DNA from: Taeniopygia guttata
Lineage: Eukaryota > Chordata > Aves > Passeriformes > Estrildidae
Direction of reading: 5' to 3'
DNA: 64,000 nucleotides
NCBI RefSeq assembly: GCF_048771995.1
Contig: NC_133026.1
Span: forward strand, 115,091,501 to 115,155,500
The number at the start of each line of letters is the position of its first letter. The first letter of the stretch is position 1. Of this stretch, positions 11,601 to 27,049 are shown in pieces. The position numbers were made by a program, and so were the translations under genes. The notes under the pieces were generated by a model, which was not told the origin of the DNA, did no database searches, and saw nothing but the letters and a program-made list of their open reading frames with translations.

Positions 11601-14600
11601 ATGGGAGGCACTTCAGAAAGCACTGTTTGTAGTGTATATTTATACTAAAGCCTAAGGGAGGAAAAGAGTTTATGTCTATGTAAGATCATGTTGTTTTTAT
11701 CTCCACCTCAGACACAAACATCACCTTTATTAATAACCACTGAAGTTGCTTATGCGCTTGAAGCTACGGCTTCAACTGCTTTACTTTATAAAAGAATGGA
11801 GTTTGTGCTTTAACATTATTTCTTCACCATCTTCCATCTCAGGAGATATGGTGGGGGTGGGAAGGTAACCCAACACAGGGAATGTGGTGAACAGCCAGGG
11901 TTTTGGATAAGGTTTGCTGTCCAAGAACAAGCAGCCAATTCCCTGTCACTGGTGGGAAAGGTGCAGGGGAGAAGCAGTCTCAGAGAATAAGGCTGGCTGG
12001 ATGTGGTTTCTGATCACTGGTTTGGGAGTTGGCTGTGGGTTAGTCAGCTGGTGTTACACAACCCAGAATGGATCACTTCCAACACAAGCAAGTTGAGATG
12101 GAACAAAAAAGGAATATTTCCAACCACATCCCTGCTAGTGAAAAGGATACTTAAGGAAGTTTCTTTATGCTGTTTTTGCTTTGTTATTTATCTTTATACT
12201 TTCTTTTTATTTGCTATCCAAGACTTAAACAGCTCACTGGGTACTTTATAGGACAAGTTCTTTCCAAGTTTATCTAATATTTCCCTTCTTTTACCCCATC
12301 TTCAGTTGTTTCTCTGATATTTGGGGAGGGGAAGGCCTCTTTGGATCAAGATGAGGTCAGGCTCTGGAGAAGGCCAAGCAGAAGCAAAAAGCGGCCACTG
12401 TCTCTATAAACAGTATGGGAAGAACACTGGTGAGTAGCGTTTGAAAATACTGAATGGAAGAATCACAAAAAATTACCCAGCCCTGAAAAGCAAACCTTGC
12501 ATTAGAAGTAATTATCCCAGCAAATCAGGGAGAAAACTTAAGAGGTGATCTGACTACCAAGTCAATGCTGGGTTTTTAATTTGTGAAAAAGGCTAAGTTA
12601 AGGTATAGCAGGTCCTCCTGGACAAGGACTACATGCATTGCAGGTCCATATGAAGAGTCTCTCTCTGACATGGCTGGTTGCTGTGTCTTTTTCTTATACT
12701 TGACATCCTACAGGAAATCTGTGATCAGAGAGGAATCCTCACATGATAGAGTGGAGAAGGCATATGCAAAGGGATTGAAAGATAAGTTCTTTAATACATC
12801 TGAAGCATTCAAACAAGTACTGTAAGAGAAAGGCTCATGAGAAAGTGAATAATGTCTTCAGAGCAAGTCTTGAACAGCATTCGGTATAAATTACCTGGGG
12901 CTGTAAAATGAATAATGGGGGGAAAGGAAACAAAATAGGACTTTAACACAAATTCATTAAGCAAAGGGAGAAAAAAAATCATACAAATACAAATGGGGCT
13001 GGTGAACAGATGCTAGGCATATAGTCTTCATACTGAAATATATTAACTTTAATTAGAAGCTCTGCAATTCATTTTGAATTGCTTTTGTTTTTAAAATAGT
13101 TTTTATGTGTAGCATTCTAAAGAGATAAATATACACACATAGGTGTGCATGGCAGCTAGTTTCATAAATAAATGTGCACATGAACACCTCCAAACATGTC
13201 CTGCATGGTCTAGTCTCAGGAGGTGTAGTGGGTGGTTCTCCAGCTAGCTGACATTTCAGCAGGCAACACTGGTGTATAAAGGAAGAACACATCTCAAAGC
13301 AAATTCCATGGCTGATGATGCCACCATGACACCCAGCCAAAAAACTCTTTCCACGGTTCTCAACTCCTAGAAGGTTTTCCCTTTTTTTCCTACAGCCATC
13401 ATTCCCCCTGAGATTTCCCCCATTTCTACAAGAAAGGAAGCTTCCCTTTATTCTCATTGGAGTGCATATGACAACAATAAAAGGAATAATTTGCCCAAGG
13501 CCATCACTTCATCAAGTGCTGTGCCCACCAGTCAAACTCAGTGAAGGTGAGTCTGTGTTTTTATGGCAGCTGCATCCTGGCAGGGTCTGGAAAACGCTGA
13601 TTGGTGTGACTTCTTGTGAAGCTGCATGTGCATGGATGTCCTCTCCTTTTTCCTTCTGCAGTCTCAGCAAAATTTAGCCAAAATTTTTCAGTCAAATTAT
13701 TTTTTCTTTATGTTGCCCAGCTGTTACGCACTTTTTATCTCCTCAGCAACAGCAGTCTTCAATTGCCCTCTGAGAGTCAGGAACACAGATCAGTCAACCT
13801 TTAGGATGCAAACCAGGATGCTGGCCAGGGATCACTCTTATTTCCTCTTAGACTCATGTTCTACCTCACATCTCTTTCCATACACAGCCACTACCCCACA
13901 CTTGCCAGTGTAACGTCTGGGATCGAGCCTATCCTTTAACCCACACCAATTTATTCTTGTTTACCTCCCAGGTATACTTTGAGATCAGGCCTAGAATTTA
14001 TTGGTCCATCTACCTATGACTTTTTTTCACACAAAGAAAAGGTGGGACACAGGGCAAAAGGCAGCTTTAGGGAGGCACAGTGCTTTCTAAGGAGCTTCTC
14101 TAATCTAGATAAATGGAAGCCCAGAATCACAGCTCAAAGTGCAAAGCACATCATACCATGGTTAGAAGCCAAACTAAGAGTTTAAAGGCTCTAAATTTTC
14201 TGAGAGCTCCATAAAACTACAGGGGAAACTGAAGAAGACATCACCTGTAGATGGATGATCACTTGACAGAAGGCATCTGCCCCAATTCACCTTCCTTCTC
14301 ACAAGAGCCAGATTTCCTCCTATTCCCAATACCTTCCTACAGTTTATCAGAAACTTGTGGAGACAGCTTTTGCCTGATGAAGCACAAAATTGCTTTTAAG
14401 TATTATGTCACTGATTTTGTGACCAACAATTGTGCAACTGCTCAACATCTCTTGGAAGCTTATAATTCACATTTCTAATAAATCTCTGAAATTATGTGAA
14501 GCATTATGCCCATTAACATTTACCTTTAGAAATACTTCCAGAGAGAAAACTGATTCAAAATTTTAGTAGCTGTAGGCTTGAAGAAGAAATTATTAATTTA

Positions 14601-17600
14601 TGGCCTTACACAACCCTCAGAAGCCCCTTATCAGTTTTCATGATTTCTTAAAATTATTAATGTAAAGGTAGGCATGTGGAACTCCAACTGGAGAGCAGCA
14701 GAGCCTTTCCACATTCAATAAAACCTCTGATGGGCGCAGTATAACTGAAATAATACACCAAGAGCCCTTCCTGAAAATTCCTCCCTGTGAATTCCTACCA
14801 AAACCAGAAAGACTAATTTAATTTTTCCCAACACCCAACAAATGTGGGTTGACCAATCTGTAATAGGTGTGTTTTGTGAATGAATTTGTTGTTATAATTA
14901 GATCCAGTTCTTAAGACACAAAACTGCTGTAAGTATTTTTATCTGTGCGTTTTATTTTTCTTTCAAACCCAAGCCTAGGAAAAAAGTCTGACAAGTGTTG
15001 AAACAAATTTACTAACTTCAATTCCTCAGTAGCAGTATTTATATGACTAGAATTTTGCTGTGCAAGGCAATGCTTGAAAGAACAGCAAACACAGGAAGGG
15101 AGCACAGGAAAGGGAAATAATAATGGGGGAGACATTACATCATTTGCTTTGCAACGTATCTGTATTTCACAGCCACAAGAATATCAGCCAGCTCCAAGAT
15201 AAGGAACATGTTTATTTAGAGAATAAATCTGGTTCAGATTTTATCATAATGTCAATATTTTCCATATTACTACTACAGTTCCTGTCAGTTAGCACTCAGT
15301 AGTTAACAGTATGTTGTATGCAAAGGGAGATCTGAATGAGTTGTGCACATAACCTGAGAACTGACAGGTTAGCAACATGGTTCACTCCCCTTTTGGAGGG
15401 TTCGTTAATTGCTGGGTGCAAGGAGACAAGAACAGACCTTCACCTGGCAGAAAACAGTTGACTTCCACATCACAGATTTTTATTTTCCCGAGATTTTAAT
15501 ACCAAACCTGACAACTAAGACAAATTATAAGGCTCCTGTCAAAAACTACAGTCCAGCCAGGCCATTGCAGCACAGACTTCTCCTGCCCTGTGGTATGACA
15601 TAGATCAGTGGGAAGCCAGTGTCTAGTAATCAGGTGTTGGTGCTCTGGCTGCAGCTGCTTGGGGAGTAACAGCTGAATGAAGAGGGGCAGCAGTCAGTGA
15701 AGCTGCTGCACACATGTGTTGCAGACACTGCAGGTGGAAAGCGTGGTTTTGGCCAGCACGGAAATCTTGAACCCATTGTATAGATAATGAGGTTATACTT
15801 CATTAAATGTGGGCAAGAGATGGACATAACCCTAGGAAATATAAGTTTCTCTAAGCCCAAGGAACAACATGCTGTTTGTTACTCTGCTAAGCCCAAATGA
15901 ACAAATGACCTCATGGTGAGCAGCTTGTTTCACATTTTCTGTGCATTTTTTGCAATGCATGCTACCAAGGCCTGTCTCCAAAGGAAGCACGTGTTTCTGC
16001 AGAGTACCCAGTTACAAACACATCAAGTGGTCAGCAATATCTGGTCCCACTCATCCAGCTCACATGCCCTGCTGCTTCTGCTGCCCCTAATGTACACAAA
16101 AATTACTCAGAGAGCTCGTAACTTGTTATTCAGCAGTAGCTCTCCCCATAACCCATGACAAGGTGGATTAAGGATGCCTTCTGACTCTGCATTAACCATT
16201 GCCTGGGAATGAGTTTGTGACTGATGATTGATCTGCTCCAAGGGAGTGGCATCCCCTTTGTGAGTCCTCAGTTTGCATCTTCATTGTACCCCAGACTGGA
16301 AGTTGCCATCTGTGCCTCTGAGGTTCTTCCACTGACACAGATCTCTGCAATGTCCCTCATGCTAGGACAGGGGACCTCACTAATAGCTATGGTCATCAAA
16401 GTTATTGCCTCCTACATTAGTGACTCTGTCCTTCAGATCTTGGTGTTTCTCAGGAATTAGAAGCTATGAGGTTGACTAACTGGTTCAGATTACCCTTGCC
16501 TCATCTTCTCTTTCAGAGAAGTCATGTGTGGCCCAGCGTGGCAATCCCCATGCTGTGCAGCAAGCTCAGGACATGCAGAGTAAGTCCCCAGACCACCATC
16601 CTCAGCAATGTACAAAGCAAATAGAACTGTCACAATTCACAGGAGAACAAAGACTGAAAATTTTCCACCTCAATTGAACACTCTATCGCAAAGTTCCATG
16701 GCTCACCAAGTAGAAAATAATCCAGACAATTCTGTTTAATGTTATTGCTAATTTTACTCAGTTCCAAACTGTCCTCCTTTTCAGTAAGGTTCCTAGTTAT
16801 GCAAATGTCATTCAGCTTTATTCAGATAAACCATGTCAAGTGCATATGTTTAGCAGAGAAGTGCTTCTTTCTTTTCTGCTCTTTGTGAACAAACAATGTT
16901 TTTATTACCTTTATAGAATGTATCTCCCCTCTACAGAAAATATGATTACTGACAGCAGAAGAGATGATACGAATAAAAGCAAATCTAACATTCAAAACAA
17001 TAATGGGTATCTCTACATATTAGCACTCATACCAAGCTTAAAATCAGTACTATTTGGATCACAGATGACTATTGAATGCTATGGCAAAGTAGCTATAAAG
17101 CAACAATAACAACAACTTTAAAATAGTTAACAGTGTGAATTGAAGATTTAATATTTTTCTTCTTTTAATGTACAGCCCATTTTCAGAATTTCACTGGACC
17201 ATGTGGACAGACCAACTGTCACAGCTGTCTATCAAGGCTGAATTAGACGAAGACAAACAATACAGGCTTTGTGGTTCAACTGAAGCAGCAGTCTCAAAAG
17301 TTTCCATTTCTCATCTGCGGGCACTGTGGGAGCATTGTTTTCCCCCTCTCTGAAAAGAGAATGGAACAATTATGTTACTGAAATTCCTCTGCAGTGGGTC
17401 TGAAAGACTGTTTATGTCCAGCCAGGAAGACAGGGGAAACTAAAAGCTGGGATTTCATGACAGCAGGTGGGAGCAGTTTCAGGGTATATACTTCAGTGTC
17501 ATAATGGTACTGATTCTTCTCTTTTAGTGTAAAGCCAGTGTTGCAAGATTTACTAGCAATAGAGGAAATGGTAGTAAAAATACAAAGTTAAATGCAGTGG

Positions 17601-20600
17601 TAAAATTATTAATTTGAAACAAAGTTTTGAAACTGGCATTCTGAATCAGTCTGGTAATTGATTCTAACCTGGTGCTCATGGTAGTAAACTAGAAAGAAAA
17701 ATATACTGGTCACAGAGAATCTTTTTACCATTTACTATTTTAGGTAAATGGTACTTCTTACGAAATGAAGTGCTGAGTATCAGCTCTCATAGAAGTCAGG
17801 TGGGCTCAAAGGATAGAAAGCAATCACTCAATTTCTCCTAATAGCAGTAATATTCGTTAGCAGCATTGATCAATACTTGATTTCATGCAAACACATATTC
17901 ATGTGCTTTGGCATAACCTTAAGAATCCAGGTGCTCAGGTTGGCCCGGTGCTCTCAGTTCAGAAGCAGTGGGTATGAGAGCGTCCTACTGCTTCATTCTG
18001 TTGTAATAACAAGTTCCTTTCTCTTCCCCTGAGGTTATTATAGCGCTAACAATAGCTCAGTGTGTGCACACAAACAATCTGAAAGTGCTTGTGTGCAAAT
18101 GGTCGCCTGGGGCTACAACTGCTTGCAGGAAGAGTCAAGGCATTCCAGAGAGTTCCCACTCTGGTCCTGACAGAGGAAGGGAGTGTAAAGGTTGTCAGTA
18201 ACCAGCAGCGCTACTAAGAAGTCAGTGCCTACCCACAAGACAATCTGTGTTGTGATTTCCACATACTCCCTGGTTATCACTCAATACCCCTCCAAAGCCA
18301 CGTGGTCTGGCAGCAGCACCATTTGATGGTCCCCTTGAAGAGCTTTCTACCTTTCTGCTAAGGCAGGCTGTAAGCAGTGCAAGGATTTTACACTCCACAT
18401 AACAGCACAGAGGATTCCCAGATCTTCCTGGGGCTGGGCATAGAGGCGTAACATAAAAACCAAAACAACAACCAGGTAAAAATAACAAGTTATTCTCAAT
18501 CTCTGAAAAAAACTCTTGGCGTATTTTTCAGGATGTTTTACAAGGGTGCAGGGACCAACCAACCCCCTCCCTGAACTGAACAGAAAGTTTCCATTTTTGT
18601 GGCCAGAGGTATTGGTTCAGTGAATAAAACTGAACAATCCAAGTGAGAAAATTAAAAAGTAGCCAAAACCTTTGTGGTTTTAAGGTTCCATTTAGGTAAA
18701 CTAATGCTGTGACACAGTGACACTTCCTCAATCTCAATTAGTGCTTAAACTAATTAAGAAAATTGTCTTACACACTGCAGTGAGTAGCATCTCTCTTCTT
18801 TCTTGGATAATCCCTAGTGTGATGTAAGGGTGATGGAGTATCTAATTACTCTTTAATTGAATGCACATTTTGTACATTTTTAGCTGGTTCAAGCTTAATG
18901 CTTTTAGTCCAAAAGTCAGTGAAATTAAGTTGAACTGGGATTTGGTACCTATTGTATTAATGAATTACTTTCTGAAAGGAGACTAATTCTGAGCCAGTCT
19001 GAAGATTCGAGCTGTGTTTGTTACAGAAATACTTAATGTATTGTCTGACAAAAGTGGTGGTGTTGGTAGTGGTGTTATCCATGTTTACCCTTGTTTATTC
19101 TTGTTTAACAATAACTTTCCTACTTTCTGTTGAAGTCTTCTACAGATCACATAATTATTCCCAAAGAAAACTTTCCAGGATCTGTGCCATAAATTGTAAA
19201 TACCTGCAAAATCTGAGAGTTCTTCACAATACCCATGGTTTGGGAAAAAAATTATTAATAAGGTTAATCAATGCTCAAAAGTCAACCTCAGAATGTAAAA
19301 AAATAATTATTTTTCCAAGAAGATTTATATCTAATTCTTTCATATACAAAATTTTATGCACCTGTATTCTTCAGAGAGAAAATTTTCTTGTACAAAACTG
19401 GGACAAATGGAACACTATAAATTTTATCTCAGAAACAAGGAGCAGAAGTAGGAGCAAAGATAAGGAGCAAAGCAAAGGTCCCAATGTTCCAATAGCAATA
19501 GAGAGAACAAATTTAAAAGAGAAGATATGAGAAAACTTCAGTGAAAATGATTATTTTTCAAAGTATTCCAAAAGTGTTGAGAAAGTGCAAATAAAGAGAC
19601 AATGGAGAAATTAAAAGGATGGCCACAATAACATGTCTTTCCATTTGATAGGGAGGAAGTAAGATGTCCTACTGCAACAGCTTTAGGTCAAGATCAAACC
19701 TTTATTCTGCTGCTTAAAAGTAGTCAATGTCCTTTCTGGAGAGCTTTTCCACTTCTTTTGTCTTAACATATTCCTTATCCTTGTCTCACACAATGTCCTA
19801 TCTTTTTCTACATAAAAGGATCTTTCCTTCTCCTCCTTAGCACTGAGATAAACCATAAAAGTCTAAGAGTTTAAAATAAAGCAAAATACATGGATGGAAA
19901 AGCCAGTATAATACTAACAAAATATAACCTTTATCCTATACCTTCCTAAAAACAGCACCTGAAAGTACAGCCAGGTGTGGATTCAGAGTGTTTCAGAAAA
20001 AATAACTGAGTACCTTATCAAACTTTATCTTTCCTGAAACACTTTGCATTTCTTCCATTAAAAGATTACAATTTATTGAACTAACATCAAGTTCTGTGGG
20101 CATTTAGCTACATCTAGCTAACTAAAATGCACCTATGTTTGTCTTGAGCTATGAGGATACATAAATGTTTTTAGAGAAAGTTTTGTTGCTCTGTCATAAA
20201 CTCTGGTCTTATCCATAAAACATTGCTAACAACAGTTAGTGCTGACATTCTGTTTCTTGAGTGGCAAGTGCCGGTTACAAAAACATTTTCAGTAATCCAA
20301 ATAACTTGGAAGTTTTCATTTGCTATTTATTTACAAAACATTTCTGTTTGCTTAGCAAGTGTCTGCATATGTTTCATTGCATTGTCTTTATCCATATGAA
20401 ATAACCAGAATTAAAAAGTTCCAATAAGAGTAAGGATGACCTGGATCTTCAGTTTTAATGGAGTAATAATGTTCTGCTTAAATCTGTGTGATTTCATCCA
20501 GGTAAAACAGAGTGCACTTCCAGTGCTTAACCTGTATAACATTGATGAAAGAGGAAAGCATATTGCAGGCTTTCTTCTCTGCATTGCACAGACATATGTA

Positions 20601-23514
20601 CCTGTGTGTCCTTCTAGCATCTTTGATAATTGAGAGTCTATTATGTTATATTTTATATGCACCACTCGCTTTTTTTTAAAATGGGTGTGGCTTTATCAGT
20701 GATGATTTAAGCCTCCTACTATTTTGACTCACCACTAATTTGAAGCATTTTCCCCATAAGTGACAATACCATGGCAGAGTTTCAGTGCATGTTCAGACTC
20801 TAATTTGTGTGTTGTGATTGCTAATAAACACATTGTGAGGGTGTTTTGTATGACAGGCACTCTGGGCTCCTACATTACCAGCTCCCAAGCAGCAGTCTAT
20901 AAACCATACATGGTTATGGTAAGCTGCTGGGAATTATACTCTCAAAAATCTTTTTATGAAAAACTGATGACAACAGAGAATTATGAATCGGAAAGACTGT
21001 ATGATGCTGGTAGAAACTCACAGGTCACAAAATTTAAGAGCACTTGTCAGCATGAAGTATCTTATTTGAAATATAAGCATGGATCTGATTCCTAGACTAC
21101 CTGTGACATTTTTACTTAGAAAGGGAAGCACAATAATCTTTCCTCCTTGCTTCTTTTCATGCTAAGGGATTTTTAACATTTTCCATTCCTCCACAATTCA
21201 TATATTTCTAACAAGAGCTCAGTAAAGAATTTAACAAAGACAATTCCAATATGATACTAACTCTGAAAATTCAAAATGGTTTTCTTTCTCATTTAGGGCT
21301 TGATCATCTGCTATACTGATGCTCTTGCCTGGCCACATAAATACCTACCACAGCAAGGACCAGTCCATGACTCTTGGCTGCCTCTGGCTACCAAGGCTCT
21401 ACATTCTGGCCCCCATGTCCAAGGTATGTCACATAAGCAACAAAAGTGTTTTTCTAGTCACTTATTTGAATCATCAGCAGTGGGAAAAATATTTATGCTG
21501 CTTTTACAGGGTTCACTTGCAATCTCAGTGCACAGCCTACCCCCTGCTATTACAATGAAATAGTGGGAAACAACCTCAAAAGGCACCCTTTTTCAGCCAT
21601 TCCTGGAGCTTTTGGTTGCCTGAAGGCTCCAGAAGTTTTGTTTCCAGTAGGCATCTGATTATGGTGTGTGGCTCACAAGCCAAATGTGTTTGGCCCTCTG
21701 TCCTACAGTCATGCACTCAATTGTAAGCACATTCTCAAGAACTCAGAAGTAGCAGCAGAGGGCTGGGCACTGGACATTAGACGTTAAATACAGAAGAACA
21801 AGAGTCAGTTTTGGTGATAACATGAATTTCACTTTCTTTAAAAGACTGAAACTTAACAATTAAACTAATCACATTTTAAGCACAAACTCTAAATTCATGG
21901 AGACAAACAATGACCAATAAAAAAATCACTCACTTAGAAGAAGTATAAATACTTATATCTCAACAAATCTAGGAAGTTGGTGTTTGCCTTTCTAAAGGAC
22001 TAGTGTTGATAATATTTGTGTCAGGTTGATTCAGGTTTTTTCAAACAGGAAAATGATAAGAACAGTTGTAGTAGCCTAATGATGCATGGCTGCTGACAGC
22101 TCATTCCAGCTCTGGACCTACTCAACAGGAAAGGATAAAATTCCCAAGTGTTAAAACTGCTGCAGAGAAACTTGTTTGTGAACTTCATAAATGCTACTAG
22201 TAAACTGAGAGTAAAGATATGTGGATTGCTAATGTAAATGTCCATTAAAATATAAATTTCATTGAAATCTGTCTAAACACAGAAATACAGTCCATAGCAT
22301 TACATCACCCTTCCCATTTCTCAAAGGCAAGGTGCAGCTCCATGGCTCACTCTGGATTTGAATGTTCTTTCATATTCTACAATCTATTATCATATAATTC
22401 AGAAATCCATAAAGAGGAGAGTGCACCACTACCTCTTCAGTACTAGGTCATTCCCACTGGCAACACCAGATCCCCTATTTAATATCCTGGGGAAAGGGCA
22501 ACATAGTTTTGTAGCTGCAAGAGCTGCTCAGCAGCTTCAAAAGCAAGGAATTTAAACTATCTATTCAGAAAATGTGCCAGATAGTCCCCACATCACCCTC
22601 TCTCATTGCTGTGAAACTAATGTTGTGCCAGTTTCTCCTTCTGCTCAGACCTCTCAGTATTATGCAGAGTGTCTGTAGCATCAGAAATGCAGTCTCTGCT
22701 CCTCCCACCCTAAAGTACACCTTCCTGTTCCTCAGGCCTAGCAAAACCTTGCTGTTTAATGATGTCATTTAATTGTTTTCTCTAATCTTGAATTTACAAC
22801 TAGGAAAACAGTAATTATATTAAGCATGTTTTTAATCTGAATTAATTTCTGCTATCAAAATTTACAGGACACTGGATAAACTTGCAGCTACTTACAGTCT
22901 GACTCTACACACTCATACATACACATAGCTGGCGTGCCATACTGAGTTCACTATCATTACAAATTCCAGTTGATATTCAAGTGTTTGAAATCAGAAGCCT
23001 TGCTCTTCACAGATAAAGCTGTTCTACTGATGTAAAAGAGGGGAAAGGCATGTCTATCAAATCAGCTACATGTAAAGCAACACAAATTAAAGAGAGGGTG
23101 ATAAATCCATTGGAAACCAAAAATAATGCTGTCTTGAGTGAAGCACTGGAAAAGTACTTATCCACTAGAAGAGGTGGAAAGCCCCAAAATTCCAGCAAGC
23201 CTTCTGGAATAGTCACAATTCACCTATTGAGAAATAGTGTGTCATGCCTACAACTGTCAAATAAATACCCTTTAATGAAATGGAAGATTTAAGATTTTTG
23301 TTGTTTGATTTCTAAGAGTTGGTAGCATTTGTTTTCCTCACTGTTAGGCTTTGCTACACAACAGTAGTAACTATAAATCTTATTCCAAGATCATCTGAAA
23401 TTATCAAGAAATAGCTCAATGCCCATAGCAAGGGTTCTGAATCAAGCACAAAGTAAAAAAGAAACTAGCATTAACACTGAGGAAGTCACAATGTTATCCC
23501 TTCTCTTTTCTTTC

Positions 23515-24165
23515 AGAAAAGGACTTGGGAATCCTGACAAACATCAAATTCAAGCTAAGTCAGTAATGCATCCAAAGCAACAATGAAGTTCTGCAGCTTT
23601 CTAGGCTGCACCAGGAAAAGAATTGCCAGCAGGTGAAGGGAAATGCTTCTGCTCAGCACAGATAGAATATCTGGAGCACTGGGTCCAGACCTGGGTTCCT
23701 GGGTTCCCTAGACATACTGGAGAGCAGCAACAGGCTGCAAGCATGGTAAAGGATTGGAGCACCTGTCATTAAAGGATGGCTGAGAGAGCTGAAACTGCCC
23801 AGTGTCCAGAAAAGATATTTCAACAGGGATTTTATCAATGTGTATAAATACTTTATGAGAACAAATAGAGGAGATCAGACCAGACTGCATCTTCAGCTGC
23901 AACCAGTGAAAGGAGAAGAGTCTACGAGTACAAACTAAAATACAGGAAATTTCATTTAAAATTAAGGAAAACCTTTTTCCCTGCAGGAGTCCACAGGTAC
24001 AATTTGCTGAGAGAGGTTAAGGAGTCTTCATCCTTATGATATTCAAAACCCAGCTGTACATGGCTCTGAGTAACCCACTGTAGTTAACACTGCTTTGAGC
24101 AGAGGATCAGACTAATAGATCTCCAGAGGCACCTTTCAATTATGACTACTCTGTTATTCTATTGT
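23515..24165 (+). mobile_element. Old CR1 LINE 3' fragment
   Basis: This decayed CR1 copy can be followed through several landmarks: 'aaaggacttgggaatcctga', 'gggtccagacctgggtt', 'tggctgagagagctgaaact', 'aggagtcttcatcctta' and the end 'gatctccagaggcacctttcaa'. It runs in the plus direction. Substitutions are dense compared with the CR1 at 4300-5798, so it is older. There is no coding capacity. Confidence 0.75.
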
Positions 24166-27049
24166 TCTTCACTCTCTAAATCCAAACTCAATTTTTTAAC
24201 CTTCCATGTCTGAAAGCAAATCTGTACTGAGCTTTTCCACCAAGCCCCTTAAGTCATGACCAGTTCTTTCACTATTGGTAATGATTTAAAGATGTTAGAA
24301 ATTTTTAAAACGGCCTTTTCAAAAGAAATGTATTTGAAAACTTTAGCAACTGCAAGAGAAGAAGGATGAAAAGGTCATTAAATGGGATGTAATTTGGATG
24401 CATGTCAAAAACTTTACCAAAACAGAATCCAAAAATTCATTAACCCCAAGCTATAGCTGAGAGAGATACATTTTCAGCAGAAAAGAAGCAGAGCCAGGAG
24501 AGGCCAATTAGATAGCAGCAAACTAATTCTAAAAACTACCGGGTTAAAGAGAGCAGAGAAGCTACAAAGTTCCATCTGTTTTGCCATCCTTTAGGCCCCC
24601 TTTAGAGCCTGGCCAAACTTTGTCTTAGAACTGGGGAGGAATATTTTGAGATCTGGGTTTTTCTCTGATGGAGGAACATTAAAAAAAAGAAATTAGTTCT
24701 TTCCCTGGTATTACACACCATGATATTCCATGTTTGTGTCAACTCTGCTTCTTACTCAACAAATTAGAACAAATTACATCAAAGATCAACATATGCTATT
24801 TGATCATAAGCCACAAAGGGTTCTGTTTTGTCAAGGTTTAAATCAAGGCTGAGGAGCAGATGTTCTGAAGCTTTGGGAGCATGGTGTGTATAGAGCCTAC
24901 ATTCTGATTCAGTCAAAATTAATTAGACCTTTCAAACAACCTCTTGCTACTCCTGTGGATACACTTACAGAAACATTTGTCTCCTTCTTTCCCCAGCAGA
25001 GTAACCAGCTCATGGCAAACTAACATTCCTCAAGGTTCTTTAGGTGTCTGTGCCACACTGGCTTGAAATAAAAAAAAAAAAAAATTGAAAACTTTACTGA
25101 AAGGAGTTCCAGCAGCCTTGGCAGAGGAGCACAGTGTAAGAAAAGAAGTCAAGCAGTGTATTTGTAGTTGTAATATTAAAGACATACCAGAACTTCAAAA
25201 TAAAAGGTAATCTCTTCTTTGAAAAGAAGAAACACTCCTCTTGAATCACTAGGAAGATGCTGCCCTGAAAACTATTACTTCCCCATCTACTACTGAGTTT
25301 TCATAGCAATATTCAGCTGATGCCAGCAGCCCCAGCTTAAGGGACTGCCCTCATTCCTGTGGAGGAAGGAATCTTTCTGAGGATTTCTGAGGTCTGTGTG
25401 AGGAGCTACTGTTCCTCAACCCCTTCCTCCTGGAGAGTTGTGAGGAAATCACTACAAAGTAAATAGGATTGTTTGCTTTCCTTTTTACCCCTCTGCATAG
25501 AAGAAATGTGAACAAAGCCATGTGATTTCTTTTTACACTTCATTTTTCTCAGCTCCCTAAACTCAACAGCAAAGATATATAATGAAACCTTGATTAGTTC
25601 AGCGCTACTTGGGCTGATGCATATAAAACTGAAAAGACCTGACCAAATGAATTTCTGATAAATAATTCAATCAGGTGTAGAGAAACAAGTGTCATTTCTT
25701 CTGTGAGCTACACTGTGCCAGAAGTCACAGTTCTTCCTCAGTGCTTGAGTGTCCATAATTAGTATGGTGCTAAAGTGAGGACTATTACTTTGCATTAAAA
25801 ATTCCATCATTTGAGAATTAAAACTGCAGATTATTGTGTGAAGCAAAGCGGAAATAAATCTTATTACATAGAAAAAAATCTTTATAAGTATTGACAAATG
25901 TAATAAAATTTCAAACATGAAAGCAAAAGGGAAATTTTTACATTTCAATTCCACCATTGTAAAGGAAACACTTCCATGCTTATAATTCAAACTCAGTGTG
26001 TCAAGTAATTTCACTGTTACAGACTTGAATTACCTGCACTGGCCTGAGGGCATTATTCACTCTCTGAGAAAAATTGTACTTTAATATTGCTACGATTTTC
26101 GCAAGTAATTTTTATGCAGAAGCTGGGATGAATTTGAAACATCTATTTCAAGATTAAAGTGACAACATTTGGTTACCATGAGAACCATGTAATTGAGAAT
26201 TGGTCTTAGGGATATGCCCAAAATTAAATATGGGAATGAGAAAATAATATTTTAAAAAGGGATCAATGTTTTGGGTTTTTTGTTCAACTTCTGGGATGCA
26301 GATATTAAACAGGTTTATAAAATACAAATAAACCTTTACTTCAAAAATGTTTAGATGCATACACTATATGAAGGCTTATGCTATATGAAAAAACCATGAA
26401 ATTGTTGGTCATTGTCCCAGCCAATTTAATAATTTCTATCATATGCAGGAAAGAGGATGATCTTCTCACTTCATTTTAATGGATCTATTTTTTAGAAGCA
26501 CTGAATTATCAATCTTTTTTATGGGTTATCTGCTGCCTGATCATTTGTTACTTGACATGAAACTGGGGACTGGATCCAGATCATGTTCTGAATAGGTTCA
26601 ACTCCACAACAGAGCCTGATATGAACTAGAGAGGGCAAAAATTTAAAGTACAAATAAATATCCTTACCCAAAACAGTTTATCAAAACCCTTTAAGCAGCA
26701 TGCTTTCCAGAAGAAACCCTAGATTATCTGTTATTTTGTAGCTTTGAAGAAATGAGAAGATAGAAAATCTGAGGCTTTTATATTATGTGTTTGAATAGTA
26801 AATAGGGTAGTGGGAAATACACAATGTTTATTTATTATTTAAATAAAGTTTTTTGTGGGAAACTAGAGGAAAAGTTTTATATGTTAAAAAGCAGTAGTAC
26901 TTATTTAAAAAGCAATCAAACAGATTCTTTTCTTGAATATTTCCCAGATTTGCTCTCCTATTTTTTGCATTAAAGCAGGATCACTTAATTTCAAAATCAA
27001 CCGTAAAGTTGGTGCCTTGACTCATTACTTTCAAGGCAACAATTTGTGT
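24166..27049. other. Intergenic DNA, nothing identified
   Basis: AT-rich sequence with a short A-run near 25070-25084. The 115-codon minus frame at 25667-26014 shows no domain and no splice context. Confidence 0.55.

Larger units (their letters stand above)
5799..23514. other. Long intergenic stretch downstream of CA8, no gene identified
   Basis: No exon, RNA gene or well-preserved transposon was recognised. The longest open frame (19018-19530, 170 codons) has no known domain and low-complexity composition, so it was judged a chance frame. Simple repeats found are listed separately: a 22-bp duplication at 6395-6433, (AAAT)n at 7813-7838, A24 at 8622-8645 and (CT)n near 8873-8889. If CA8 has a distant non-coding last exon it could lie in this stretch. 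Confidence 0.55.

Noticed and set aside
19018..19530. 170-codon plus frame with a hydrophobic N-terminus
   Set aside because: The composition follows the local AT-rich DNA, no family is recognisable, and no promoter, splice or retroelement context supports it.
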